Of a stretch of 64,000 nucleotides of DNA, positions 44,165-52,424 are shown in pieces. Position 1 is the stretch's first letter. The number at the start of each line of letters is the position of its first letter. The notes under the pieces are model-generated. The model saw only the letters and a program-made list of their open reading frames with translations, made no database searches and was not told the origin of the DNA. Position numbers and translations under genes: made by a program. The DNA is from Asanoa sp040654855 (GTDB taxonomy: Bacteria; Actinomycetota; Actinomycetes; Mycobacteriales; Micromonosporaceae): the NCBI RefSeq assembly GCF_040654855.1, contig NZ_JBFAIU010000004.1, positions 1-64,000 of the forward strand. Direction: 5' to 3'.

Positions 44165-45454
44165 TCAGCGTTCCAGGATCGCCACGACCCCCTGGCCGCC
44201 CGCGGCGCAGATGGAGATCAGACCGCGACCACCACCGCGCTCGGCGAGCAGCTTCGCCAGCGTCGCCACGATCCGGCCGCCGGTCGCCGCGAACGGGTGT
44301 CCCGCCGCCAGGGACGAGCCGTTGACGTTTAGCTTCGACCGGTCGATCGGGCCCAGCGGCGAGTCCAGACCCAGCCGCTCCTTGCAGAACTCCGGCGACT
44401 CCCAAGCAGCCAGCGTCGCCAGCACCTGCGACGCGAACGCCTCGTGGATCTCGTAGAAGTCGAAGTCCTGCAGTGCCAGCCCGTGCTTCGCGAGCAGCCG
44501 CGGCACCGCGTATGCCGGCGCCATCAGCAGACCCTCGTCACCGTGCACGAAGTCGACCGCCGCCGTTTCCGCGTCGACGAAGTGCGCCAGCACCGGCAGT
44601 CGGCGCGCCGACGCCCACTCCTCCGACGCGAGCAGCACGGTCGACGCCCCGTCGGTCAGCGGCGACGAGTTCCCCGCCGTCATCGTCGCCTGCGACGCGT
44701 CGGGCCCCCGCGTGCCGAACACCGGCCGCAGCGCCCCCAGCTTCTCGACGGATGTGTCGGCCCGCAGGTTCTGGTCGCGGGTCAGCCCCAGATACGGCGT
44801 GACCAGATCATCGAAGAAGCCGCGGTCGTACGCGGCCGCCAGCCGCTGGTGTGATGCCAGCGCCAGCGCGTCCTGCGCCGCCCGGTCGATGTTCCAGCGC
44901 AGCGCGGTGATCGCCGCGTGGTCGCCCATCGACAGGCCGGTCCGCGGCTCGGCGTTGCGCGGCGTCTCGGGCAGGAAGGCGTGGTGCGGCCGCAGCCGGG
45001 TCGCCGCGCGCAGCCGCCCACCCATGGTGCGGGCCGCGTTCATCTGCAGCAGCGTCCGGCGCAGGTCCTCGTTGAGCGAGAGCGGCGCGTCCGAGGTGGT
45101 GTCGACGCCACCCGCGATGCCCGCGTCGATCTGCCCCAGCGCGATCTTGTTGGCGACCAGGATCGCGGCCTCGAGCCCCGTGCCGCAGGCCTGCTGGATG
45201 TCGTACGCCGGTGTCGTCGGGTCGAGCCGCGAGCCGAGCACGACCTCACGGGTCAGGTTGTAGTCCCGGGAGTGCTTGAGCACCGCCCCCGCGACCAGTT
45301 CGCCGACTCGCGCGCCGGCCAGGCCGAAGCGGGCGACCAGCCCGTCCAGCGCCGCCGTCAGCATGTCGAGGTTGCTCGCCGCCGCATAGCGGCTGTTGGA
45401 GCGGGCGAACGGGATCCGGTTGCCACCGACGATCGCGACTCGTCTTGTCTCCAT
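44165..45454 (-). CDS. fadA2: Acetyl-CoA acetyltransferase (thiolase), FadA2/FadI-like
   Basis: A 429-residue thiolase. Catalytic Cys lies in QQACGTGLEA (about residue 90), the His in GHPFAATGGR and the second Cys in ICAAGGQG. It cleaves or condenses acyl-CoA in beta-oxidation-type chemistry. ATG 45454 has GGAGGGAGG upstream. It is divergent, with 42 bp between starts, from the fabG4-like gene, exactly the layout of fadA2-fabG4-htdX (Rv0243-Rv0242c-Rv0241c) in Mycobacterium tuberculosis. Confidence 0.9.
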   Translation of the reverse strand: METRRVAIVGGNRIPFARSNSRYAAASNLDMLTAALDGLVARFGLAGARVGELVAGAVLKHSRDYNLTREVVLGSRLDPTTPAYDIQQACGTGLEAAILVANKIALGQIDAGIAGGVDTTSDAPLSLNEDLRRTLLQMNAARTMGGRLRAATRLRPHHAFLPETPRNAEPRTGLSMGDHAAITALRWNIDRAAQDALALASHQRLAAAYDRGFFDDLVTPYLGLTRDQNLRADTSVEKLGALRPVFGTRGPDASQATMTAGNSSPLTDGASTVLLASEEWASARRLPVLAHFVDAETAAVDFVHGDEGLLMAPAYAVPRLLAKHGLALQDFDFYEIHEAFASQVLATLAAWESPEFCKERLGLDSPLGPIDRSKLNVNGSSLAAGHPFAATGGRIVATLAKLLAERGGGRGLISICAAGGQGVVAILER

Positions 45455-45496
45455 CAGTCGCCTCCCTCCGGGGTTACTGATTAGTAGGCTACTGGT

Positions 45497-46816
45497 ATGA
45501 GCGACCGCTACGCGAGCTTCGCGAACTCTGGTCCCGGCCGTGTGCTGGTCAAGCGGCTGGGGCTTCCGAATCCGCCGGTGTTGCGCCGTCACCGGCCCGG
45601 AGATCCGCTGGTCACCGGCCCTGTCCTGGTCGGCGCCGCAGCCGGCGGCCGGATCGAGGGCCCGGTGCGCAAGATGCTCACCGTCGCCGAGGTGCCGATG
45701 GACGGTGGGCCGCCCTGGTCGGCACTGATGTTCGACGCGACGGGCGTCACCGACGCCGCCGCGCTGCATCCGATCTACGAGTTCTTCCACGCCAACGCGC
45801 GGGCGCTGGCCCGCGGCGGCCGGGTGATCGTGTTCGGCACGCCGCCCGCCGCCTGCGGCTCGCCGCGCGAGGCCACCGCGCAGCGCGCGCTGGAGGGGCT
45901 GACCCGCAGCATCGGCAAGGAGTTCGGCCGCGGCTCGACCGCGCAGCTCGTCTACGTCGCGCCGGGCGCGGAGGAGTTCACGGACTCGACCGTGCGCTTC
46001 CTGCTCTCCGGCCGCTCCGCGTACGTCTCGGGCCAGGTCATCTGGATCGGCCAGGTGAGCTCGTCGCCGCTGACCAACTGGGAGCACCCGCTGGAGGGCA
46101 AGGTCGCCCTGGTCACCGGCGCGGCGCAGGGCATCGGTGCGGCGATCGCGCGGGTCATGGCCCGCGACGGCGCCCATGTGGTCGCGCTCGACGTCCCGGC
46201 CGCGGGCGAGGCGCTGGCCCGGGTCGCCAACGAGATCGGCGGCACGGCGCTGCAGCTCGACCTGACCCGGCCCGACGCGCCGTCGACGCTGGCGGCCCAG
46301 CTGCTGTCCCGCCACGGCCGGGTCGACATCGTGGTGCACAACGCCGGCATCACCCGGGACAAGACGATCGCCAAGATGTCCGCGGAGCAGTGGGACGCGG
46401 TAGTCGACGTCAACCTGTCGAGCCAGGAGCGGATCAACGACGCGCTGATCCCGCTGCTGCCCGAGGGCGGCCGGATCATCTCGGTCTCCTCGACCAGCGG
46501 CATCGCGGGCAACCGCGGCCAGACCAACTACGCCACTTCGAAGGCCGGCGTGATCGGGCTGGTGCAGTCGATGGCGCCGATCCTCGCGCCGCAGGGCGTC
46601 ACGATCAACGCGGTCGCGCCGGGCTTCATCGAGACCCGGATGACCGCCCGGATGCCGCTGGCGACCCGCGAGGTCGGGCGCCGGATGAACAGCATGTCGC
46701 AGGGCGGCCTGCCGGTGGACGTGGCCGAGACCATCGCCTGGCTCGCGGCGCCCGGCTCGGCCGGCATCACCGGTAACGTGGTCCGCGTGTGCGGCCAGAT
46801 GTGGCTCGGTGCCTGA
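45497..46816 (+). CDS. fabG4: High-molecular-weight 3-oxoacyl reductase, FabG4-like
   Basis: A 439-residue two-domain reductase. A flavodoxin-like N-terminal domain (about 1-190) precedes a classical SDR domain with VTGAAQGIGAAIA, HNAGITRDKT, SSTSGIAGN and NYATSK (catalytic Tyr/Lys). This domain combination and length are those of FabG4, which reduces 3-oxoacyl-CoA with NADH. Its stop overlaps the MaoC gene start (TGATG). Confidence 0.92.
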   Translation: MSDRYASFANSGPGRVLVKRLGLPNPPVLRRHRPGDPLVTGPVLVGAAAGGRIEGPVRKMLTVAEVPMDGGPPWSALMFDATGVTDAAALHPIYEFFHANARALARGGRVIVFGTPPAACGSPREATAQRALEGLTRSIGKEFGRGSTAQLVYVAPGAEEFTDSTVRFLLSGRSAYVSGQVIWIGQVSSSPLTNWEHPLEGKVALVTGAAQGIGAAIARVMARDGAHVVALDVPAAGEALARVANEIGGTALQLDLTRPDAPSTLAAQLLSRHGRVDIVVHNAGITRDKTIAKMSAEQWDAVVDVNLSSQERINDALIPLLPEGGRIISVSSTSGIAGNRGQTNYATSKAGVIGLVQSMAPILAPQGVTINAVAPGFIETRMTARMPLATREVGRRMNSMSQGGLPVDVAETIAWLAAPGSAGITGNVVRVCGQMWLGA

Positions 46817-47676
46817 TGTCCATCGTGGAGCTTGACGGCCCGCCGGAGCTGGGTCCCCTCTACCGGCGGGCGGCGATCCGGGCGCTGCCCAGGATCGGTC
46901 TGGTGCCGGGCACCGAGCGCCGGCCGCCGATCGAGGTGCTGCCCGACGTCGAGCTGGTGCTGCGCGGGGTCGAGGTCAGCCGGAGTTGGCTGGCCGACTA
47001 CGACCGGGTCTGCGGGTTCCGGCTGACCGACACGCTCCCGGTGACGTTCCCGCACGTGCTGGCCACGCCGCTGGCGATGCGGCTCATGACGGGGCCGGAC
47101 TTCCCGTACCCCGTGGTGGGTCTGGTGCACATCGCCAACCGGATCACCGTGACCCGGCCCTTGGACGCGGCCGAGAAGCTCGACCTGTCGGTACGCGCCG
47201 TCGACCTGCGCCCGCACGAGCGGGGCCGGCAGTTCGACATCGTCGCCACAGCCAGCATCGACGGCGAGGAGGTGTGGCGCGACGTCTCCACCTACCTACG
47301 TCGGGGTAAAAGCGGCGAGGCAAGCAAGACGCAAGAGAAAGACGTCCCGCCGCCACCGTCCGCGACCTGGAAGGTCCCGGCCCGGGTCGGTGTCGACTAC
47401 GCCCGCGTCTCGGGCGACCGCAACCCCATCCACACCTCGCGCCTCGGCGCCCGCCTGTTCGGCTTCCCGCGCCCGATCGCGCACGGCATGTGGAGCAAGG
47501 CCCGCTGCCTGGCCGCCCTCGACGGCCGCCTGCCCGACGCGTACACCGTCGAGGTCGCCTTCAAGAAGCCGATCCTGCTGCCGGGCACCGTCGCGTTCGC
47601 GGCCACCCCGGGGGAGACTTTCGCCCTGCACGACCCGAAGAGTGGCGCTCCTCACCTCATCGGCACCATGAGCTAA
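46816..47676 (+). CDS. htdX: MaoC-like 3-hydroxyacyl dehydratase, HtdX-like
   Basis: A 286-residue double hot-dog protein. The hydratase 2 motif YARVSGDRNPIHTSRLGA contains the catalytic Asp and His, followed by IAHGMW. The N-terminal half is the inactive substrate-binding hot dog, as in HtdX. With the reductase upstream and the divergent thiolase it completes three of the four steps of beta-oxidation or its reverse. Confidence 0.88.
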   Translation: MSIVELDGPPELGPLYRRAAIRALPRIGLVPGTERRPPIEVLPDVELVLRGVEVSRSWLADYDRVCGFRLTDTLPVTFPHVLATPLAMRLMTGPDFPYPVVGLVHIANRITVTRPLDAAEKLDLSVRAVDLRPHERGRQFDIVATASIDGEEVWRDVSTYLRRGKSGEASKTQEKDVPPPPSATWKVPARVGVDYARVSGDRNPIHTSRLGARLFGFPRPIAHGMWSKARCLAALDGRLPDAYTVEVAFKKPILLPGTVAFAATPGETFALHDPKSGAPHLIGTMS

Positions 47677-47718
47677 CTGACACATCCGCAGCGCTCTTGT
47701 CCCCCTCTGTGCCCAGGG

Positions 47719-47766
47719 TTATTCTCAGCTTGAGTTATTCTTAGCCCGAGAAATTCTTAAGGCGAG
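47719..47766 (+). promoter_or_regulatory. Three tandem 16-bp direct repeats upstream of the NrtR-like gene
   Basis: TTATTCTCAGCTTGAG (47719-47734), TTATTCTTAGCCCGAG (47735-47750) and AAATTCTTAAGGCGAG (47751-47766) follow each other without gaps. The block is strikingly AT-rich for this genome and ends 14 bp before the GTG start. Likely the operator and promoter of the operon. Confidence 0.75.
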
Positions 47767-47780
47767 AAGGACGGAGCACG

Positions 47781-48536
47781 GTGGTCAACGAGCAGGAGTT
47801 CCTGGCGGGTTACGACCCGCGGGCCTACCCGGCCGTCGCGGTCACGGTCGACGTGGTCGCGCTCACGATCAGGGACAACGAGCTGCAGGTGCTGCTGATC
47901 CAGCGTGCCGCGCCGCCGTTCGCCGGCTTCTGGGCACTGCCCGGCGGCTTCGTGCGACCCGAGGAGGACCTCGGCGCCGCCGCCCGCCGCGAGTTCGCCG
48001 AGGAGACCGGGCTCGGCGGCGAGCCACTGCGCCGGGTGCACTTCGAGCAGCTCGCCTCCTACGGCACGCCCGACCGCGACCCGCGCATGCGGATCTTCTC
48101 GATCGCCTACCTCGCCTTCGCGCCCGACCTGCCCGAGCCGACCGCCGGTTCCGACGCCGGCGCCGCCGAGTGGCTCCCGCTGACCGCGATGCCGACCCGC
48201 GAGCTGGCCTTCGACCACCGCCAGATCATCGAGGACGGCCTGGAGCGGGCCCGCTCCAAGCTCGAATACACCCCGCTGGCGACCCGGTTCGTCGGCGAGG
48301 AGTTCACCATCGCCGACCTGCGGGCCGTCTACGAGACGGTGTGGGGCCACCCGCTGCACGCCGGCAACTTCCACCGCAAGGTGCTCTCCGTCCCCGGGCT
48401 CGTCGAGGGCACCGGCGCGACCACCGAGCACGGCGGACCGCGCGGCGGACCGCGCGCCCGCCTCTACCGGGCCGGCGACGCCCGGCTCCTGCACCCCGCT
48501 CTGCTCCGGCCGGCCCGAGAGGAGAACGTGCGATGA
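47781..48536 (+). CDS. NrtR-like Nudix transcription regulator
   Basis: A 251-residue protein combining an N-terminal Nudix domain (box running from GGFVRPEEDLGAAARREFAE to ETGL, with REFAEE intact) and a C-terminal winged-helix region (about 165-240: EFTIADLRAVYETVWG, NFHRKVLSVPGLVE). This is the NrtR architecture, in which ADP-ribose binding to the Nudix part releases DNA. An intact Nudix box means hydrolysis cannot be excluded. GTG 47781 follows GGACGGAG. It heads an operon with the minigene, pseudokinase, VWA and PurA-like genes, so it probably regulates them and itself. Confidence 0.85.
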   Translation: MVNEQEFLAGYDPRAYPAVAVTVDVVALTIRDNELQVLLIQRAAPPFAGFWALPGGFVRPEEDLGAAARREFAEETGLGGEPLRRVHFEQLASYGTPDRDPRMRIFSIAYLAFAPDLPEPTAGSDAGAAEWLPLTAMPTRELAFDHRQIIEDGLERARSKLEYTPLATRFVGEEFTIADLRAVYETVWGHPLHAGNFHRKVLSVPGLVEGTGATTEHGGPRGGPRARLYRAGDARLLHPALLRPAREENVR

Positions 48537-48610
48537 GTGAGCGAAGCGAACGCAAGCAACTCAGCCGACTGCCGTCAGGCCGGGACGAGCGAAGCGAGGC
48601 ACGAGCATGA
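48533..48610 (+). CDS. 25-codon MSERSER minigene linking two genes
   Basis: ATGA at 48533 overlaps the end of the NrtR-like gene, and the minigene's own stop overlaps the next ATG (48607), so all three are coupled. The peptide reads MSERSERKQLSRLPSGRDER then SEARA. The DNA contains GAGCGAAGCGA twice, a short repeat I associate with gene junctions in Micromonosporaceae. More likely a mobile short repeat that happens to keep translation going than a functional peptide. Confidence 0.5.
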   Translation: MSERSERKQLSRLPSGRDERSEARA

Positions 48611-49572
48611 CGACTGTTGACGACGCCATCCGCCTGGTCCACGCGGCCAACAACGACGAGGAGCTGTTCGGCTCCACCGACCCGCACCGCGGCTACCTGC
48701 GCCTGGCCGCGCTGCTGCACCCTGACCGGGCCGAGGGCCCGGCCAAGACCGCCGCGACGGACGCGTTCGTCACGCTCACCAACCGCTGGCGGGCCCGCGG
48801 CACCGTGCTCTTCGGCCGCTACCGGGTCGGCGGCGTCGCGCACACCGGCGACCTGGCCAACCTCTACGCGATCGGCCGCGGGCTCTTCCTCAAGCAGCCG
48901 CGGCAGCCCGCCAACAACGACCTCATGGAGCGCGAGGCGGCCGCACTGCGCCGGATCGCCACCGCCGGCGACCCGCGTTACCTGCCCTACGTCCCGCGGC
49001 TCGTCGACACGTTCCGGCACCGGGACCCGGGCACTGGCGCCGAGCGCCGCGTCAACGTGCTCGGCTCCGTGCCGCACCTGTGCAGCGTCGCCGACCTCAT
49101 CCGGATGCGGCCCGACGGCCTCGACCCACGCGACGCGGCCTGGATCTGGCGGCGGCTCCTGGTGGCGCTGGGACTCGCGCACCGGGCCGGCGTGGTGCAC
49201 GGGGCCGTGCTGCCCGAGCACATCCTGGTCGAGACCACCGACCACGGCGTGGTGCTGGTCGACTGGTGCTACTCGGTGATCGACGGTCTCGACCACGTGC
49301 CGGCGATGGTCCCGCGCTACGCCGACTGGTATCCGCCGGAGGTGCACAAGCGACAGGCGCCCGGGCCCGGCACCGACATCGCGCTGGCCGCCCGGTCGAT
49401 GATCGCGCTGATGGGCGACCGCGCGCCGGCGGCTCTGGTGGCGTTCGCCAGCGGTTGCACGCTGCCGTCGCCGCAGTCGCGGCCCGACGACGCCTGGGCG
49501 CTGCTCGCAGAACTCGACGACGTGCTCGAACGACTCTACGGCGCGCGGAAGTTCCGCCCGCTCGAGGTGTGA
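48607..49572 (+). CDS. J-domain-like / pseudokinase protein
   Basis: A 321-residue protein. The N-terminus (about 1-65) has an HPD tripeptide at 38-40 (LAALLHPDRAEG), as in J domains. The rest resembles a protein kinase C-lobe, but HGAVLPEHILV (about 198) replaces HRDLKPxN and VDWCYS (about 219) replaces DFG, so phosphotransfer is doubtful. There is no membrane segment. It may act as a scaffold or Hsp70 recruiter for the other products of this operon. A VWA gene follows 12 bp downstream. Confidence 0.75.
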   Translation: MTTVDDAIRLVHAANNDEELFGSTDPHRGYLRLAALLHPDRAEGPAKTAATDAFVTLTNRWRARGTVLFGRYRVGGVAHTGDLANLYAIGRGLFLKQPRQPANNDLMEREAAALRRIATAGDPRYLPYVPRLVDTFRHRDPGTGAERRVNVLGSVPHLCSVADLIRMRPDGLDPRDAAWIWRRLLVALGLAHRAGVVHGAVLPEHILVETTDHGVVLVDWCYSVIDGLDHVPAMVPRYADWYPPEVHKRQAPGPGTDIALAARSMIALMGDRAPAALVAFASGCTLPSPQSRPDDAWALLAELDDVLERLYGARKFRPLEV

Positions 49573-49584
49573 AGGAGGCCCGCG

Positions 49585-50547
49585 ATGGGCAGCGGAGTCT
49601 GGTCAACCGACGTCTACGATGCCGCCGACCGCTACCGGCGCTCGACCGGCCGCAGCGCGTTCGCCTACAGCGACAGCGGCGCCCGCACCGTCCACCCCAC
49701 GCTCGACCCCCACGGCACCGTCCGGGAGAGCCGGGACTCCAACGAGCACCCGGACTCGATCTCGATCGCCGTCATCTTCGACGTCACCGGCTCCATGGGT
49801 GACGTGCCCAGGGTGCTGCAGACCAAGCTGCCCAAGCTGCTCGGGCTGCTGCTGCGCAAGGGCTACGCCCGCGACCCGCAGATCCTCTTCGGCGCGGTCG
49901 GCGACGCCACCTGCGACCGCGTCCCGTTGCAGATCGGCCAGTTCGAGTCCGACAACCGGATGGACGAGCAGCTCGGCCGGATCGTGCTCGAGGGCGGCGG
50001 TGGCGGGCAGATGACCGAGTCGTACGAGCTGGCGCTCTACTACCTGGCCCGGCACACCGAGCTGGACTGTTTCACCAAGCGGGGCCGGCGGGGCTACCTG
50101 TTCGTGATCGGCGACGAGCTGGCGTACGACCGGGTCAAGGCCCGCGAGGTGCGCAACGTCTGCGGCGACGACCTCCAGGAGGACATCCCGGTCCGGCGGA
50201 TCGTCTCCGAGGTGCGCCGCAAGTTCGACACCTACTACCTGCTGCCGCGCGGCTCCAACTACGCCGGCAACGGCACGGTGCTGGGCTTCTGGCGCGGGCT
50301 GCTCGGCCAGAACGCGATCGAGCTCGACGACCCGGACGCGGTCTGCGAGGCGATCGCGATGCTGGTCGGGCTCGGCGAGTCGGCGATCGACTTCGAGTCG
50401 GGGCTGGCGGACCTGGCCGACGCCGGCAGCACCGTCACCGCCGCTGTGTCCACCGCGCTCGCACCGGTCGGCCGGGGAGGCCGGGTCCTCTCGACCTGGG
50501 GCCTGCCGACCACGCTGCAGGGCGACGACCGGATCAGCCGGCTATGA
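49585..50547 (+). CDS. VWA-domain protein
   Basis: A 320-residue cytosolic protein. The metal-dependent adhesion site DVTGSMGD (from Asp66) is intact (DxTGS). GGGGGQMTES and VIGDELAYDRV are further conserved-looking segments. There is no signal peptide. Its ATG at 49585 has GAAGGAGG upstream and its stop overlaps the PurA-like start (ATGA). Likely a protein-interaction module for the PurA-like enzyme or pseudokinase. Confidence 0.78.
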   Translation: MGSGVWSTDVYDAADRYRRSTGRSAFAYSDSGARTVHPTLDPHGTVRESRDSNEHPDSISIAVIFDVTGSMGDVPRVLQTKLPKLLGLLLRKGYARDPQILFGAVGDATCDRVPLQIGQFESDNRMDEQLGRIVLEGGGGGQMTESYELALYYLARHTELDCFTKRGRRGYLFVIGDELAYDRVKAREVRNVCGDDLQEDIPVRRIVSEVRRKFDTYYLLPRGSNYAGNGTVLGFWRGLLGQNAIELDDPDAVCEAIAMLVGLGESAIDFESGLADLADAGSTVTAAVSTALAPVGRGGRVLSTWGLPTTLQGDDRISRL

Positions 50548-51833
50548 ACCACGTGCTGGTAGCCGACCTGGGATACGGCGACGCGGGCAAGGGGACCGTC
50601 GTCGACTGGTTGTGCGCGAAGGGCATCGACGGCCGCCCGGTTGCCGCAGTGGTGCGGTACAACGGGGGCGGGCAGGCCGGCCACAGTGTCGTTCTGCCCG
50701 ACGGGCGGCGTCATGTCTTCGCCCAGTTCGGAGCCGGCACGTTGCGTGGCGTGCATACACACCTGTCGCGGTTCATGGTGGTCGACCCGCTTTCGCTGGT
50801 CGTCGAGGCCGACCACCTGGCCGACATCGGTGTGCCTGACGCGTTCGACCGCTTGACGGTCGAGGGGGACGCGTTGCTCGCCACGCCTTACCACCGGGCG
50901 GCGAACCGCGCCCGGGAGATTGCCCGCGGGGCCCACCGGCATGGGTCCTGCGGCAAGGGGGTGGGCGAGGCTATGGGGTACGCGCTCGCCCACCCCGCCG
51001 ATGCGCCCCGGGTCGCCGACACGCAGGCGCCCGGGGTGCTCGGCGCGAAGCTCGCGGTGCTCCGCGACCGGCTGGTCGACGAGCTCGGCCCGCTCGACGT
51101 GCCGCCGGTGGACGCGACCGTGCGGGCGTTCGGTGCGTTCGCCGCGCGCGTGCCGATCGTGAGCCGGGCGTTCCTCGGCAACCTGCTGGCCATCGGTCCC
51201 GTGGTCTTCGAGGGAGCGCAGGGGGTGCTGCTCGACGAGTGGCACGGGTTCCACCCCTACACCACCTGGAGCACGACGACGTACGACAACGCGGAGACGC
51301 TGCTGGCCGAGGCGGGTCAGGCCGGCAACGCCACCCGGCTCGGCGTGCTCCGGGTGGTGACCACCCGGCACGGGGCGGGCCCACTGGTGACCGAGGACCC
51401 GGCGTTGCCGCTGACGGACCCGAACAACCCGACCAACCGGTGGCAGGGCCGGTTCCGGTTCGGGCACTTCGACGCGGTGGCACACCGGTACGCGGTCGAG
51501 GTGTGCGGCGGGGTCGACGGGATCGCGCTGACCCATCTCGACGTGGCGTCGCCGGCGCTGCGGTTCTGCTCGTCGTACGACTGGACGGACCGGTTGGTGC
51601 CCGGGCCGGCCGGCGACCTCGACCGGCAGGAGGCGCTGACCCGCCGGCTGTTCCGCACCCGACCGCACTACGACGCGGCCCCGGTCGACTGGCCGGGTGC
51701 GGTGTCGGCGGCGCTGGACGCGCCGGTGGTGGTGACCTCGCACGGCCCGACGGCCGAGGCGAAGCAGGTGCTCAGGCCGAACTGGGCTGCCAGAGCTCAC
51801 CCTGTAGGAGCTGGCGGGCGCCAAGCCAGCTGA
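50544..51833 (+). CDS. Adenylosuccinate synthetase-like (PurA paralogue) ligase
   Basis: A 429-residue GTP-dependent ligase-like protein. GYGDAGKG places the catalytic Asp at residue 13, and GGGQAGHS gives the catalytic His (47); FEGAQGVLLD and HGFHPYTT match PurA. The aspartate-binding GATTGRRRR segment of PurA is replaced by TNRWQGRFRFGH, and the IMP loop reads SCGKGVGEA. It therefore may join a different amino donor or nucleotide, as phage PurZ does. It lies outside the pur genes, in the NrtR-pseudokinase-VWA operon. The 3' end overlaps the convergent TetR gene by 62 bp. Confidence 0.82.
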   Translation: MNHVLVADLGYGDAGKGTVVDWLCAKGIDGRPVAAVVRYNGGGQAGHSVVLPDGRRHVFAQFGAGTLRGVHTHLSRFMVVDPLSLVVEADHLADIGVPDAFDRLTVEGDALLATPYHRAANRAREIARGAHRHGSCGKGVGEAMGYALAHPADAPRVADTQAPGVLGAKLAVLRDRLVDELGPLDVPPVDATVRAFGAFAARVPIVSRAFLGNLLAIGPVVFEGAQGVLLDEWHGFHPYTTWSTTTYDNAETLLAEAGQAGNATRLGVLRVVTTRHGAGPLVTEDPALPLTDPNNPTNRWQGRFRFGHFDAVAHRYAVEVCGGVDGIALTHLDVASPALRFCSSYDWTDRLVPGPAGDLDRQEALTRRLFRTRPHYDAAPVDWPGAVSAALDAPVVVTSHGPTAEAKQVLRPNWAARAHPVGAGGRQAS

Positions 51834-52422
51834 AGTTCATCAGGCGCGCGGCCGAGCGGTCAGGGTCTTCCTCGGGGTGGTCGGCCAGCCAGTCGGCGAT
51901 CGACTCGGCCGCGCCGACCAGGGCGTAGGCGCTCGCGATCAGATCCTGGTCGCGGGCGTCCGCGCCCTGTTGCGTGACGGCCTTGCGGAGCATGCCGGCG
52001 ACCACCTCGACGATGCGGGCCCGCAGGGCGGCCAGGTCGCCGGCGAACGGCTGGCGGCTCTTGGCCTGGCGGTAGAGGACCGCCCAGCCCTCGCGGTGCG
52101 CGCCGACGAAGCCGAAGAAGCCGCGCAGCCCGCGCCACAGCTGCTCGTCGGCCGGCAGGTCGTCACCGACCGCGGCGACGATCGACTCCAGCAGGCGGGT
52201 GCCCTCGCGGTTGACGCACGCGCGGAACAGGTCGTCCTTGCTGCCGAGGTACGCGTACACCATCGGTTTGGAGATGCCGGCCTCGTCGGCGATCTCGTCC
52301 ATGCTGGCCTCGTGGAAGCCGCGCCGGGAGAACACCCGCACGGCCGCGTCGAGCATCTGCTGCTCACGGACGGCGCGCGGTAGGCGCTTGAAGCTCGGCC
52401 GGCCCTGCACGCTTGCCAGCAT
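51772..52422 (-). CDS. TetR family regulator of lipid genes
   Basis: A 216-residue regulator with helix-turn-helix MDEIADEAGISKPMVYAYLG (about 41-60). It is divergent from an SCP2-acyl-CoA dehydrogenase-ligase unit with two operator-like sites between them, so it probably controls fatty acid or sterol breakdown genes. It overlaps the PurA-like gene tail to tail by 62 bp, an unusually large convergent overlap. Confidence 0.85.
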   Translation of the reverse strand: MLASVQGRPSFKRLPRAVREQQMLDAAVRVFSRRGFHEASMDEIADEAGISKPMVYAYLGSKDDLFRACVNREGTRLLESIVAAVGDDLPADEQLWRGLRGFFGFVGAHREGWAVLYRQAKSRQPFAGDLAALRARIVEVVAGMLRKAVTQQGADARDQDLIASAYALVGAAESIADWLADHPEEDPDRSAARLMNFSWLGARQLLQGELWQPSSA

Positions 52423-52424
52423 AT

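Noticed and set aside
50544..51833. Canonical purA of purine synthesis
   Set aside because: The aspartate-binding loop and IMP loop differ, and the operon context is not purine synthesis; annotated as a paralogue instead.
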